Assembly: GCF_016907475.1 (NCBI RefSeq)
Contig: NZ_JAFBCA010000001.1
Location: forward strand, 1,178,001 to 1,242,000
Direction of reading: 5' to 3'
From: Nocardioides cavernae
Lineage (GTDB): Bacteria; Actinomycetota; Actinomycetes; Propionibacteriales; Nocardioidaceae
Length of the DNA: 64,000 bases
Shown here in pieces: positions 41,998 through 50,378 of this stretch (position 1 is its first letter; the number at the start of each line of letters is the position of its first letter). A model generated the notes under the pieces. The model saw only the letters and a program-made list of their open reading frames with translations. It was not told where the DNA came from and searched no databases. A program made the translations under genes and the position numbers.

Positions 41998-44175
41998 TCA
42001 GCGGCGGCGTACGCGCTGGCGGACGATCAGCTCGTCCTGCAGGTGCCGCTCGCCGCGGTGCATCCGCCACTCGCCGTCCGACCCCAGCTCCCACGCCGTC
42101 GTCCCCGGGTCGAGCGCCAGGTCGAGGAGGGCCCCGACCTCCTCGACGACGTGCGGGTCGCGCAGGCGTACGAGCACCTCCACGCGGCGGTCGAGGTTGC
42201 GGTGCATCATGTCGGCCGACCCGATCCACGCGGCCGGGTCGCCGCCGTTGTCGAACCAGAAGATCCGGCTGTGCTCGAGGAAGCGCCCCAGGATCGAGCG
42301 CACCCGGACCGTCTCGGACAGGCCTTGTACGCCGGGTCGCATCGCGCAGATGCCGCGGATGAGCAGCTCGATGCGTACGCCCTCCTGCGAGGCGAGGTAG
42401 AGCGCGTCGATCACCGCCTCGTCGACCACCGAGTTCGCCTTGATCCGGATCCCTGCGGGCCGGCCGGCCTGGTGGTGGGCGATCTCCTGGTGGATCTGTG
42501 CGACCAGGCCCTCGCGCACGCTGTGGGGCGCGACGAGGAGGTGGTCGTAGGTGCGGTTGCGGCTGACGCCCGAGAGGTTGTTGAAGAGCAGCGCGACGTC
42601 CTCGCCGATCTCGGGGTTGGCCGTCAGCAGGCCGAGGTCCTCGTAGAGGCGCGCGGTCTTGGGGTTGTAGTTGCCGGTGCCGAGGTGGACGTAGCGGCGG
42701 ATGCCCTCGGGCTCGTCGCGCACGACCATCGACAGCTTGCAGTGGGTCTTGAGCCCGACGAGGCCGTAGACGACGTGGCAGCCGGCCTGCTCGAGCTTGC
42801 GCGCCCAGCGGATGTTGGCCTGCTCGTCGAAGCGGGCCTTGATCTCCACGATCACCAGCACCTGCTTGCCGGCCTCGGCGGCGTCGATGAGCGCCTCGAT
42901 GATCGGGCTGTCGCCGGAGGTGCGGTAGAGCGTCTGCTTGATCGCCAGCACGTGCGGGTCGGCGGCGGCCTGCTCGAGGAAGCGCTGCACCGACGTGGCG
43001 AAGGAGTCGTAGGGGTGGTGCAGCAGCACGTCGTGGCGCGACACGGAGTCGAAGACGTCGACCGGCGACGACGACTCGACCTCCGCCAGGCTCGGGTGCG
43101 TCGACGGGAGGAAGGCGGCGTACTTGAGGTCGTCGCGCGGCAGGTCGGCGATCGAGTGGAGGCCGGTCAGGTCGAGCGGGCCGGGCAGCGAGACGACCTC
43201 GTCGCGCCCGACGCCGAGCTCGGAGACGAGCAGCTCGAGCACCTTCGGGTCCATCGACTCCTCGACCTCGAGCCGCACCGGCGGGCCGAAGCGGCGCCGC
43301 TGCAGCTCCTTCTCGAGCGCCTTGAGGAGGTTCTCCGCGTCGTCCTCCTCCACCTCGAGGTCCTCGTTGCGGGTGACCCGGAAGGTGTGGGAGGCCAGCA
43401 CGTCCATGCCGGTGAAGAGCTTCTTCAGGTGCTCGCCGATGACGTCCTCGATCGGTACGAAGCGCTGGTTGCCGACCCCGACGAAGCGGCCGAACGTCGG
43501 CGGCACCTTGACTCGCGCGAAGTGCTCGGTGCCGGTCTGCGGGTGGCGTACGACGACCGCGAGGTTGAGCGACAGCCCGGAGATGTAGGGGAACGGGTGC
43601 GCGGGGTCGACGGCGAGGGGGGTGAGGACCGGGAAGATCCGGTCCTTGAAGAGCTTCTTGCAGATCTTCTGCTCCTCGCGGTCGAGCTCGGCCCACCGGA
43701 CGATCTCGATGCCCTGGCCGCCCAGCTCGGGCAGCAGGTCGACCAGTGCCTGCGCGTGCCGCTCCATCAAGGCGCGGCTCTCGGTCCACAGCGTCTCGAG
43801 CTGCTCGCGCGGCATCAGTCCGCTGGCCGCCCGCACGGCGACCCCCGCGGCGATGCGTCGCTTGAGGCCGGCGACGCGGACCATGAAGAACTCGTCGAGG
43901 TTGCTGGCGAAGATCGCCAGGAACCGTGCCCGCTCCAGCAGCGGGAGCGTCGGGTCCTCGGCGAGCTCGAGGACCCGCTGGTTGAAGCGGACCCAGGAGA
44001 TCTCCCGGTCGATGAAGCGGTCCTCGTACTTCTCCACGCCCGCGATGGCCTCGGCGTCGGGCTGGTAGGGCGGCTCGACGTCGAAGGTGTCGGTGGGGTG
44101 CCCGAAGGGCTCGGCGACCGGCCCTTCGTCCACCGACGGGGAGGCTGCGCTGGTGAGGGTGGCCGGGTCGGACAT
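41998..44175 (-). CDS. ppk: Polyphosphate kinase 1
   Basis: 725 residues, the usual length. N-terminal [31 protein letters not shown], then the catalytic phospho-His in [20 protein letters not shown] and a second conserved block with [19 protein letters not shown]. Polymerises the terminal phosphate of ATP into polyphosphate, reversibly. A PHO box lies 19-40 bases upstream, tying it to phosphate starvation with the pst operon. Confidence 0.97.
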   Translation of the reverse strand: MSDPATLTSAASPSVDEGPVAEPFGHPTDTFDVEPPYQPDAEAIAGVEKYEDRFIDREISWVRFNQRVLELAEDPTLPLLERARFLAIFASNLDEFFMVRVAGLKRRIAAGVAVRAASGLMPREQLETLWTESRALMERHAQALVDLLPELGGQGIEIVRWAELDREEQKICKKLFKDRIFPVLTPLAVDPAHPFPYISGLSLNLAVVVRHPQTGTEHFARVKVPPTFGRFVGVGNQRFVPIEDVIGEHLKKLFTGMDVLASHTFRVTRNEDLEVEEDDAENLLKALEKELQRRRFGPPVRLEVEESMDPKVLELLVSELGVGRDEVVSLPGPLDLTGLHSIADLPRDDLKYAAFLPSTHPSLAEVESSSPVDVFDSVSRHDVLLHHPYDSFATSVQRFLEQAAADPHVLAIKQTLYRTSGDSPIIEALIDAAEAGKQVLVIVEIKARFDEQANIRWARKLEQAGCHVVYGLVGLKTHCKLSMVVRDEPEGIRRYVHLGTGNYNPKTARLYEDLGLLTANPEIGEDVALLFNNLSGVSRNRTYDHLLVAPHSVREGLVAQIHQEIAHHQAGRPAGIRIKANSVVDEAVIDALYLASQEGVRIELLIRGICAMRPGVQGLSETVRVRSILGRFLEHSRIFWFDNGGDPAAWIGSADMMHRNLDRRVEVLVRLRDPHVVEEVGALLDLALDPGTTAWELGSDGEWRMHRGERHLQDELIVRQRVRRR

Positions 44176-44193
44176 GCCACTCAGTGTGGCATC

Positions 44194-44215
44194 GGAAGGT
44201 GAACGCCGGATGACC
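44194..44215 (-). promoter_or_regulatory. PHO box of ppk
   Basis: On the minus strand two 11-bp direct units, GGTCATCCGGC (44205-44215) and GTTCACCTTCC (44194-44204), match the PhoP consensus. They lie 19 bases upstream of the ppk ATG, in the 46-base gap after the dsrE-like gene. Expected to raise ppk expression when phosphate is low. Confidence 0.72.
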
Positions 44216-44221
44216 GTCGTC

Positions 44222-44584
44222 TCAGTAGACCAACGCCTGGACGCCCTCGCCCAGGACCTGCTCGGCGAAGACGGCCGCGCCGGCGATGGTGACGCCCTCG
44301 CGGAGGTCGCCGGCGACGATGCCGCGGCGGGCTGCGCACTGCGAGCAGACGGTGATCGTCCCGCTCGTGAGGACCGCTGCGATCAGCTGGTCGAGGGGCG
44401 TGGCGAGCTCGAGCTCGAACTCCTCGGCGCGACCCGGTACGCCGAACCAGGCGGCGTCGCCGGTCAGCCACAGCGACACCTCGGCGCCGGACGCCGCGGC
44501 GGCGGCGGCGACGGTGAAGCCCTGGTTGAGGCGCTCGGGCTCCTCGGCGCCGCAGGTGACCTTGACGACCAGTGAGCGAGGCAT
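44222..44584 (-). CDS. DsrE-family protein
   Basis: 120 residues. Rossmann-like DsrE/F fold: [19 protein letters not shown] at the start, [12 protein letters not shown] with two Cys in the position where sulfur-relay members carry persulfide, and [15 protein letters not shown] at the end. Possible sulfur carrier; function in aerobes is unclear. ATG start without ribosome binding site but with TAGTCT 6 bases upstream, so leaderless. Divergent from the nitrobindin gene with 23 bases between start codons. Confidence 0.85.
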   Translation of the reverse strand: MPRSLVVKVTCGAEEPERLNQGFTVAAAAAASGAEVSLWLTGDAAWFGVPGRAEEFELELATPLDQLIAAVLTSGTITVCSQCAARRGIVAGDLREGVTIAGAAVFAEQVLGEGVQALVY

Positions 44585-44590
44585 GCGCCC

Positions 44591-44600
44591 AGACTAGAGT
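44591..44600. promoter_or_regulatory. Overlapping divergent -10 boxes
   Basis: AGACTAGAGT: read left it gives TAGTCT (44591-44596) 6 bases before the dsrE-like ATG, read right it gives TAGAGT (44595-44600) 7 bases before the nitrobindin ATG. The hexamers share two base pairs, so only one polymerase could open this DNA at a time. Both messages would be leaderless. Confidence 0.6.
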
Positions 44601-44607
44601 CGGGTCC

Positions 44608-45102
44608 ATGCCTTTCGAGCTGCCGGACAACCTGCACCCCAACTGCGGCCCCGTCGCGTGGCTGCTCGGCACCTGGCGCGGCAACGGCCACGGGACCTAC
44701 CCGACGATCGAGTCGTTCCAGTTCGGCCAGGAGCTGATCTTCACCCACGACGGCCGTCCGTTCTTCCACTACATGTCGCGCGCGTGGATCGTCGACGAGG
44801 AGGGCGAGTTCGTCCGCGACGCCGCCATGGAGACCGGCTTCCTGCGTTGCCCCGAGCCCGGGAAGGTCGAGTTCCTGCTCTCGCACAACATCGGCTTCTC
44901 GGAGATCTGGTACGGCGCGGCCGACGGCGGCAAGGTCGAGATGCACACCGCCGGCGTCTCCTTCACCGAGACGGCCAAGGAGGTCACGGCCGGCTCCCGG
45001 ATGTACGGCAACGTCGAGGGCGACCTGCTCTACGCCTTCGACATGGCGGCTGTGGGCCAGGAGCTCCAGCCCCACACCTGGGCGCGCCTCCAGCGTGCCT
45101 GA
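44608..45102 (+). CDS. Nitrobindin-like heme beta-barrel protein (DUF1794/FABP-like)
   Basis: 164 residues. The signature GTWRGNGHGTYP opens the barrel; other conserved parts are MSRAWIVDEEGEFVRDAAMETGFLR in pieces and VEFLLSHNIGFSEIWYG, with the late TAGSRMYGNVEGDLLYAFDMA. Homologous by memory to Rv0813c, a ferric heme protein reacting with nitrogen oxides; the heme His would be near the C-terminus (PHTWARL). Cytosolic. Leaderless ATG. Six bases separate its stop from the Fur-family gene. Confidence 0.9.
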   Translation: MPFELPDNLHPNCGPVAWLLGTWRGNGHGTYPTIESFQFGQELIFTHDGRPFFHYMSRAWIVDEEGEFVRDAAMETGFLRCPEPGKVEFLLSHNIGFSEIWYGAADGGKVEMHTAGVSFTETAKEVTAGSRMYGNVEGDLLYAFDMAAVGQELQPHTWARLQRA

Positions 45103-45108
45103 ACGGTC

Positions 45109-45528
45109 ATGAGCGACGACCTGGCGGCGCGGCTGCGGGAGCAGGGGCTGCGGCTCACCCCGCAGCGCGAGCTGATCCTGCGGGCCGTCGAGGAGCTGCG
45201 CCACGCCACGCCCGACGAGGTGCTGGCCCACGTGCGCGGCCAGGTGAGCTCGGTCAACGCCTCCACCGTCTACCGCACGCTCGAGGTGCTCGAGGAGCTC
45301 GGGCTGGTGCGCCACACGCACCTCAGCGACCGCGCGCCGACGTACCACTCGACCCGCGAGCACGAGCACATCCACGTCGTGTGCCGCGGCTGCGGCTCCG
45401 TGCGCTCGTACGACCCCGAGATCGTGGCGTCGCTCGTCGCGGCGCTGGGGGAGGACGGCTTCTCCGTGGACGTCGGGCACCTCGCGATCTTCGGCACCTG
45501 CGCCGACTGCTCGGCTGCTGGGTCCTGA
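45109..45528 (+). CDS. Fur-family metal-dependent repressor
   Basis: 139 residues. Winged helix LRLTPQRELILRAVEEL with NASTVYRTLEVLEELGLVRH, then the regulatory metal region HSTREHEHIHVVCRGCGSV (His-rich site and first CxxC) and CADCSAAGS (second CxxC). The structural-zinc Cys4 site is intact. Whether it senses iron, zinc or peroxide cannot be told. Probably co-transcribed with nitrobindin. Confidence 0.92.
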   Translation: MSDDLAARLREQGLRLTPQRELILRAVEELRHATPDEVLAHVRGQVSSVNASTVYRTLEVLEELGLVRHTHLSDRAPTYHSTREHEHIHVVCRGCGSVRSYDPEIVASLVAALGEDGFSVDVGHLAIFGTCADCSAAGS

Positions 45529-45555
45529 GTCTCTGAGCGACTCAAGCCCAACCTC

Positions 45556-45595
45556 GCACCCGAGACTCACACTTCGCGGCCGAGATCTCGGGTGC
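45556..45595. repeat. Inverted repeat after the Fur-family gene
   Basis: GCACCCGAGA (45556-45565) and TCTCGGGTGC (45586-45595), 10-bp perfect arms with a 20-base loop, 27 bases after the stop. Another short repeat, GAGTCTCTGAGCGACTC, starts at 45527. It may act as a terminator or belong to the palindromic elements scattered through this region. Confidence 0.6.
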
Positions 45596-45606
45596 AAAGC
45601 GGGGAG

Positions 45607-45677
45607 GTCACCGGATATCCGGTGACTTTCGGCGGTGCCGACCTATTGCAAGAACTCTTTCGAAAGACTACTTTCGA
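45607..45677 (+). promoter_or_regulatory. Palindromes before the ArsR-family gene
   Basis: A perfect 20-bp palindrome GTCACCGGATATCCGGTGAC (45607-45626) is followed by CTTTCGAAAG (45657-45666) and a half site CTTTCGA (45671-45677) just before the ATG at 45681. The local GC content drops. They probably form the operator region of the ArsR-MFS pair; which palindrome the regulator binds is unknown. Confidence 0.5.
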
Positions 45678-45680
45678 CAG

Positions 45681-46244
45681 ATGTCCAACCCTCGCCGCCT
45701 CCGCGATCCCCGAGCCCTCGCCGCCGTCGCCCACCCGGTCCGGATGGGGATCATCGAGCTGCTGTCGGTCCACGGGCCGATGACCGCCACGGAGCTCGCC
45801 GACCAGCTCGACGAGACCCCGGCCAACTGCTCGTGGCACCTGCGCAAGCTCGCCGAGCACGACTTCATCGAAGAGGCGGCCGGCGGCACCGGACGCCAGC
45901 GGCCGTGGCAGATGCGGCACATCGGGATGTCGTGGGCCGAGGACGACGACGTCGGTCGTGACGAGCTGCGCGCCGGGCAGGCGCTGAGCCGGATGCTGCT
46001 CGAGCGGTGGGTCGACCGGTTCCTCGGCGCGAGCGAGCGCGAGACGGACCCGGGCTGGCGCGACAGCGCCGGGCTGACCCAGCACGTCGCGTGGCTCACG
46101 CCCGAGGAGCTCGGCGACCTGACCGGCCGGCTGGCCGAGCTGGCGGGCACGTACGACGACCGCCTCGGCACCGGCGAGCGTCCCGAGGGCGCCCGCCTGT
46201 GCGAGATCGTCGCCTGGGGCGCGGCCGTGGAGATCGAGCGATGA
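45681..46244 (+). CDS. ArsR-type winged-helix regulator
   Basis: 187 residues. N-terminal HTH (LAAVAHPVRMGIIELL, ATELADQLDETPANCSWHLRK, wing with GTGRQRPW). The C-terminal half is helical with no metal-binding Cys cluster, so it probably senses a small molecule through the larger helical domain. Its stop overlaps the MFS start by four bases (ATGA), so it likely controls the exporter and itself. Confidence 0.88.
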   Translation: MSNPRRLRDPRALAAVAHPVRMGIIELLSVHGPMTATELADQLDETPANCSWHLRKLAEHDFIEEAAGGTGRQRPWQMRHIGMSWAEDDDVGRDELRAGQALSRMLLERWVDRFLGASERETDPGWRDSAGLTQHVAWLTPEELGDLTGRLAELAGTYDDRLGTGERPEGARLCEIVAWGAAVEIER

Positions 46245-47488
46245 GGGCCGCCTTCGCCCAGCCGGGCTTCACGCGGCTCTTCGCCGGCCTGACGACGTCG
46301 ATGCTCGGCGACTCGATCATGCTGCTGGTGCTGAGCATCTGGGTGAAGACCCTCACCGGCTCGAGCGCGATGGCCGGCTTCACGTTCTTCTTCATGTGCA
46401 TCCCGGCGATCTTCGCGCCGTTCGTCGGCGTCTGGCTCGACCGGATCAAGCGCAAGCCGATGCTGGTGTGGGGCAACGTCCTCTCGGCCGTCGCCGTCCT
46501 GCTGCTGCTGCTGGTCCGCGACGCCGGCGACGTCTGGATCATCTGGACGGTCGCCGGGCTCTACGGCGTCAGCTTCGTCGTCCTGCCCGCCGGCCTCAAC
46601 GGCCTGCTCAAGGAGCTGATGCCCGAGCGGATGCTCGTCGACGCCAACTCGAGCATCCAGACCGTCAAGGAGTCCTACCGGCTCTTCGGCCCGCTGCTCG
46701 GCGCCGCGCTCTTCGCCTGGCTCGGCGGCTGGGCGGTCGCCCTCGTCGACGCCGCGTCCTTCCTCGTCGCGGCCGCCATCATCTCGACGATCCGGGTCGA
46801 GGAGGAGACGCCCGAGCACGAGCAGGCCGCCTACTGGAACCAGCTCACCGACGGCCTGCGCCACCTCGTGCACGACCGGGTGCTCGGCCACCTCCTGATC
46901 GGGTTCGGCCTGTCCATGCTCGTCCTCGGCTTCACGGAGTCGGCGATCTTCGCGCTCACCGACCACTTCGACCGCCCCGCCACCTACGTCAGCGTGATCG
47001 TGTCGGTGCAGGGCATCGGCGCGGTCGTCGGCGGCATCGCCTCCGCCCGGTGCGTACGACGTCTCGGCGAGGTCGCGACGAGCGTGCTGGGGCTGGTGCT
47101 CCTCGGGGTCAGCGCACTCGGCATCGCGGCATCCCCGGTGATGGCGGGCGTGCTGGTGAGCATCGTGTTCTTCGGCGTCTCGCTCCCGCTGCTGGTCGTC
47201 GCCTACATGACGCTGCTGCAGCGTCGTACGCCGCAGCGGCTGATGGGTCGCGTCTCGACGGCCGCCGAGGTCGTGATGACCGTGCCGAGCGCGGTCTCGC
47301 TCGCCCTCGGTGCCGCACTGGTGACCGTCGTCGACTGGCGGTGGATCTTCCTCGTCATCGGCGTCGCGACGCTGGCCGGCGCTGGGCACGTCGCCTTCTG
47401 GCTGCGCGACCAGCTGGTGCGACGCGATGCCGAGCCGGACTCCGTCGAGCACCATGAAGGCAGTTCGGACCTCGTGGGCCCGGGCTGA
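46241..47488 (+). CDS. MFS efflux transporter
   Basis: 415 residues from ATG at 46241, twelve predicted membrane helices. FTRLFAGLTTSMLGDSIMLL at helix 1 and GVWLDRIKRKPMLVWGN is the loop 2-3 signature; ERMLVDANSSIQTVKESYR precedes helix 5. This resembles the macrolide-efflux/enterobactin-exporter branch. Translationally coupled to the ArsR-type regulator. Its last 13 codons lie in a flanking inverted repeat (47450-47530). Confidence 0.9.
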   Translation: MRAAFAQPGFTRLFAGLTTSMLGDSIMLLVLSIWVKTLTGSSAMAGFTFFFMCIPAIFAPFVGVWLDRIKRKPMLVWGNVLSAVAVLLLLLVRDAGDVWIIWTVAGLYGVSFVVLPAGLNGLLKELMPERMLVDANSSIQTVKESYRLFGPLLGAALFAWLGGWAVALVDAASFLVAAAIISTIRVEEETPEHEQAAYWNQLTDGLRHLVHDRVLGHLLIGFGLSMLVLGFTESAIFALTDHFDRPATYVSVIVSVQGIGAVVGGIASARCVRRLGEVATSVLGLVLLGVSALGIAASPVMAGVLVSIVFFGVSLPLLVVAYMTLLQRRTPQRLMGRVSTAAEVVMTVPSAVSLALGAALVTVVDWRWIFLVIGVATLAGAGHVAFWLRDQLVRRDAEPDSVEHHEGSSDLVGPG

Positions 47489-47530
47489 GCGTGGTGAACG
47501 GCATGCGGCAGCCCAACTGCCTTCATGGTG
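47450..47530. repeat. Inverted repeat spanning the MFS 3' end
   Basis: CACCATGAAGGCAGTT (47450-47465) and AACTGCCTTCATGGTG (47515-47530) are perfect 16-bp arms around a 49-base interior that holds the MFS stop codon (47486-47488). The coding left arm gives HHEGSS at the protein end. Right arm ends 21 bases before the ygfZ ATG. Could be a terminator or a small inserted element. Confidence 0.8.
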
Positions 47531-47550
47531 TCGGCGCCTAGACTCGTGGC

Positions 47551-48486
47551 ATGCAGTCCCCGCTCCTCGCCCTGCCCGGTGCCGTCGCGGGCGACGGGAT
47601 CGACGCCCCGGTCGCCGCCCACTACGGCTCCTTCAACACCGAGCAGCGCAGCCTCGCGCGCGGCGACGGGTTCGTCGACCTCTCGCACCGCGACGTCGTA
47701 CGCATCTCCGGACCCGAGCGGCTGTCGTGGCTGCACAACCTGACCACGCAGTACTTCGACGGCCTCGCCCCCGGCACCTGGACGCAGGCGCTCGTGCTGA
47801 GCCCGCAGGGCCACGTCGAGCACGCCTTCACCGGCGTCGACGACGGCGAGGCGTTCACCGCCCACACCGAGCCGGGCGCCGGTGCGGCGCTGGCGGAGTG
47901 GCTCGAGCGGATGAAGTTCATGACCCGCGTCGAGGTCTCCCTCGTCGACGACGTCGCCGTGATGTGGCGCCCGGGCGAGGGGATCGGTCGCTACGACCTC
48001 GTGCCCCGCGACCGCCTCGAGGCGTACGCCGAAGCGGCCGGGCCGGCGTGCGGGCTCTGGGCCTTCGAGGCGCTGCGCATCGAGCGCGGCGAGCCGCGGC
48101 TCGGCCTCGACACCGACCACCGCACCATCCCCAACGAGGTCGGCTGGATCGGCGCCGCGGTGCACCTCGACAAGGGCTGCTACCGCGGCCAGGAGACCGT
48201 CGCGCGGGTCCACACGCTCGGCCGTCCGCCCCGCCGGCTGGTGCTGCTGCACCTCGACGGGTCGGAGAACCGCCTGCCGCCCGTCGGGTCCCCGGTGTCC
48301 TACGAGGGTCGTGACGTCGGCTTCGTCGGCTCCAGCGCCCGCCACCACGAGCTCGGCCCGATCGCGCTTGCGCTGGTCAAGCGCAACGTGCCGGTCGACG
48401 CTGCCCTGACGGTCGACGAGATGCCGGCCGCGCAGGAGGTCGTCGTCGACCCCGAGGTCGGCCTGCACGTCCGCCCTCTCCGCTGA
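47551..48486 (+). CDS. ygfZ: YgfZ/GcvT-like folate-binding protein
   Basis: 311 residues. GcvT-type fold with LSHRDVVRISGPERLSWLHNLTTQ at the start in two overlapping motifs and the family mark KGCYRGQETVARVH with its Cys. Helps assemble or repair iron-sulfur clusters of some enzymes using folate. TAGACT lies 6 bases before ATG (47539-47544) and there is no ribosome binding site, so leaderless. Confidence 0.92.
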   Translation: MQSPLLALPGAVAGDGIDAPVAAHYGSFNTEQRSLARGDGFVDLSHRDVVRISGPERLSWLHNLTTQYFDGLAPGTWTQALVLSPQGHVEHAFTGVDDGEAFTAHTEPGAGAALAEWLERMKFMTRVEVSLVDDVAVMWRPGEGIGRYDLVPRDRLEAYAEAAGPACGLWAFEALRIERGEPRLGLDTDHRTIPNEVGWIGAAVHLDKGCYRGQETVARVHTLGRPPRRLVLLHLDGSENRLPPVGSPVSYEGRDVGFVGSSARHHELGPIALALVKRNVPVDAALTVDEMPAAQEVVVDPEVGLHVRPLR

Positions 48487-48493
48487 CGCGCCC

Positions 48494-48601
48494 GCGTCAT
48501 ACGAACCCGCACATATCGGTGCGGCTTCGTATGACGCAGCGGGCTGGCACGGGCTGAGCGTCATACGGATCGGCAGTTATCGGTGCGACTTCGTATGACG
48601 C
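48494..48601. repeat. Two tandem palindromic elements, GCGTCATACG family
   Basis: Copy A 48494-48537: GCGTCATACGAA pairs with TTCGTATGACGC, and inside CCGCAC pairs with GTGCGG around ATATCG. Copy B 48558-48601: GCGTCATACG with CGTATGACGC and a similar but less perfect interior (CGGCAGTTATCGGTGCG). The copies lie between the convergent ygfZ and mshD stops and share outer and loop bases, so one arose from the other. Confidence 0.85.
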
Positions 48602-48617
48602 AGCTGGGCCCGCCCGA

Positions 48618-49436
48618 TCAGGGGCGGCGGTACTGCACGTGCGTGTCGGTGTCGGCGTGCCCGAAGCCGAGGCGGGAGTAGACGGCGACGGCGGGCGCGT
48701 TGTCGGACTCGACGTAGAGCAGCACCTCGTCCACGCCTAGTCCGGCGAGGTGGTGCAGCCCGGCCAGGGTGAGCACCTTGCCGAGCCCGCGGCCCTGTGC
48801 GGCCGGCGCGACGCCGACGACGTACACCTCACCGAGGCGGGCGTCGTGCTGCTTGGTCCAGTGGAAGCCGAGCATCCCCGACTCGTCCTCCGCGACGAGC
48901 AGCCCGGCCGGGTCGAACCACGGCTCCGCCATCCGTCGGCTGAGGTTGTCGAGGTCCATCGCGCCCTGTTCGGGGTGGTCGGCGAACGCGGCAGCGTTGA
49001 CCGCGACCACGTCGGCGGCGTCGGAGTCGCGGTAGGACCGGATCGTCACGCCGTCCGGCACCTCGAGGGCGGGCAGGGGGAGGGAGGTCGGCCGGCGCAT
49101 CACCCAGAGGTCGCGCACCCGCTCCCATTCGTGGCGGGCGGCGAGCCTGGCAGCGGCCGGGTGGTTGCCGTGCGACCACGCCGTCAGCCCGGTGCCGTAC
49201 GACGACTCGGCGCGCGTGAGCAGCGCGGACCCGAGGCCGCGGCCGCGGGCCGTCGGGCGGACGACGAGTGACAGGTCGCCGGCATGGAGGAGGGCGAAGG
49301 CGTCGTCCTCCGCGATGACGGACGCGGCACCGTCGGCGAGGGCGATGCGGGCCGCCTCGTCGAGCGGGTCGGCCCCGTCTGCGGCCGCGGCCTCGCCGGC
49401 GATCTGCGCGACTCTTCCTGGGACGGGGGCCTGCAT
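48618..49436 (-). CDS. mshD: Mycothiol synthase
   Basis: 272 residues from ATG at 49434-49436. Two GNAT domains: a degenerate N-terminal one (VVRPTARGRGLGSALLTRA) and an active C-terminal one with VYVVGVAPAAQGRGLGKVL and FHWTKQH. Acetylates Cys-GlcN-inositol in the last step of mycothiol biosynthesis. TAGGGT 7 bases upstream suggests a leaderless message. Gene order glnR-mshD matches mycobacteria. Confidence 0.95.
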   Translation of the reverse strand: MQAPVPGRVAQIAGEAAAADGADPLDEAARIALADGAASVIAEDDAFALLHAGDLSLVVRPTARGRGLGSALLTRAESSYGTGLTAWSHGNHPAAARLAARHEWERVRDLWVMRRPTSLPLPALEVPDGVTIRSYRDSDAADVVAVNAAAFADHPEQGAMDLDNLSRRMAEPWFDPAGLLVAEDESGMLGFHWTKQHDARLGEVYVVGVAPAAQGRGLGKVLTLAGLHHLAGLGVDEVLLYVESDNAPAVAVYSRLGFGHADTDTHVQYRRP

Positions 49437-49485
49437 GCGGTCGACCCTAGCGGCGCCCGCCAGCCCGTCGCCCGGGGCCGAACCC

Positions 49486-49550
49486 GGGTATCTAGGGACG
49501 AAATGGTCGTGGATCGCGCACGTCGACGACCATTTCGTCCCTAGATACCC
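49486..49550. repeat. Palindromic element, GGGTATCTAGGGACGA family, copy 3
   Basis: Perfect 25-bp inverted repeat (49486-49510 with 49526-49550), 15-base loop. Outer 16 bases identical to copy 1; the inner arm AATGGTCGT differs but remains fully paired. It lies between mshD and glnR, 36 bases upstream of the start of mshD transcription and 29 bases after the glnR stop. Confidence 0.9.
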
Positions 49551-49579
49551 CCAGGGGGAGACCGGGGAAGAGACCGGGA

Positions 49580-50299
49580 TCAGGAGGACGTCGAGGAGGG
49601 AGCGGTCTCCGGAGCGGGGTCGCGGGTGGGCACGACGAAGCGGTAGCCGACGTTGCGGACGGTGCCGATGTGGTGCTCGTGCTCGGTGCCGAGCTTGGCG
49701 CGGAGGCGGCGGACGTGGACGTCGACGGTGCGGGTGCCGCCGAAGTAGTCGTAGCCCCAGACCTCCTGGAGCAGCTGCTCGCGGCTGAAGACCCGGCCCG
49801 GGTGCTGGGCGAGGTACTTCAGGAGCTCGAACTCCTTGTAGGTCAGGTCGAGGGGGCGCCCGCCGATGCGGGCGGTGTAGGTGGCGTCGTCGACGACGAC
49901 CTCGCCGCGGTGGATCACGTGGGCGGCAGGGTCGTCGGGCGCGGCGGCGCTCGCGCGGCCGATCGCGAGGCGGATCCGGGCGTCGAGCTCGGCCGGGCCG
50001 CAGGTGTGGAGGACGACGTCGTCCATGCCCCAGTCGTGGGCGACGACGGCGAGGCCGCCCTCGGTGACGATGAGCAGGACCGGGGCGTCGGTGCCGGTGG
50101 TGCGGATCAGCCGGCACAGGTCACGGGCCGCGGCGAGGTCCTGGCGCCCGTCGACGAGGACGAGATCGGACTCGGGCGCGTCGAGCAGCGCGCTGCCCTG
50201 GGCCGGGACGATCTTCACGGTGTGCGACAGCAGCGCGAGCCCGGGGAGCACCTCGGCGGAGGGCTGCAGCGCGCTCGTGAGCAGCAGCAGTGCGCTCAT
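49580..50299 (-). CDS. glnR: GlnR-like OmpR-family regulator
   Basis: 239 residues from ATG at 50297-50299. The N-terminal receiver-like domain begins [18 protein letters not shown] and has [19 protein letters not shown], but lacks the full acid pocket of a phosphorylated receiver, as in actinobacterial GlnR. The C-terminal winged helix is typical ([34 protein letters not shown]). Global regulator of nitrogen assimilation genes. Upstream of mshD on the same strand with a palindromic element between. Confidence 0.93.
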   Translation of the reverse strand: MSALLLLTSALQPSAEVLPGLALLSHTVKIVPAQGSALLDAPESDLVLVDGRQDLAAARDLCRLIRTTGTDAPVLLIVTEGGLAVVAHDWGMDDVVLHTCGPAELDARIRLAIGRASAAAPDDPAAHVIHRGEVVVDDATYTARIGGRPLDLTYKEFELLKYLAQHPGRVFSREQLLQEVWGYDYFGGTRTVDVHVRRLRAKLGTEHEHHIGTVRNVGYRFVVPTRDPAPETAPSSTSS

Positions 50300-50378
50300 C
50301 GCGGGGCCCTCCTCGTGCGGGGGATCAGCCGGGGCGTCAGCCGGAGGCGTCAGCCGGGGATGAGGAAGGATATCCCGC

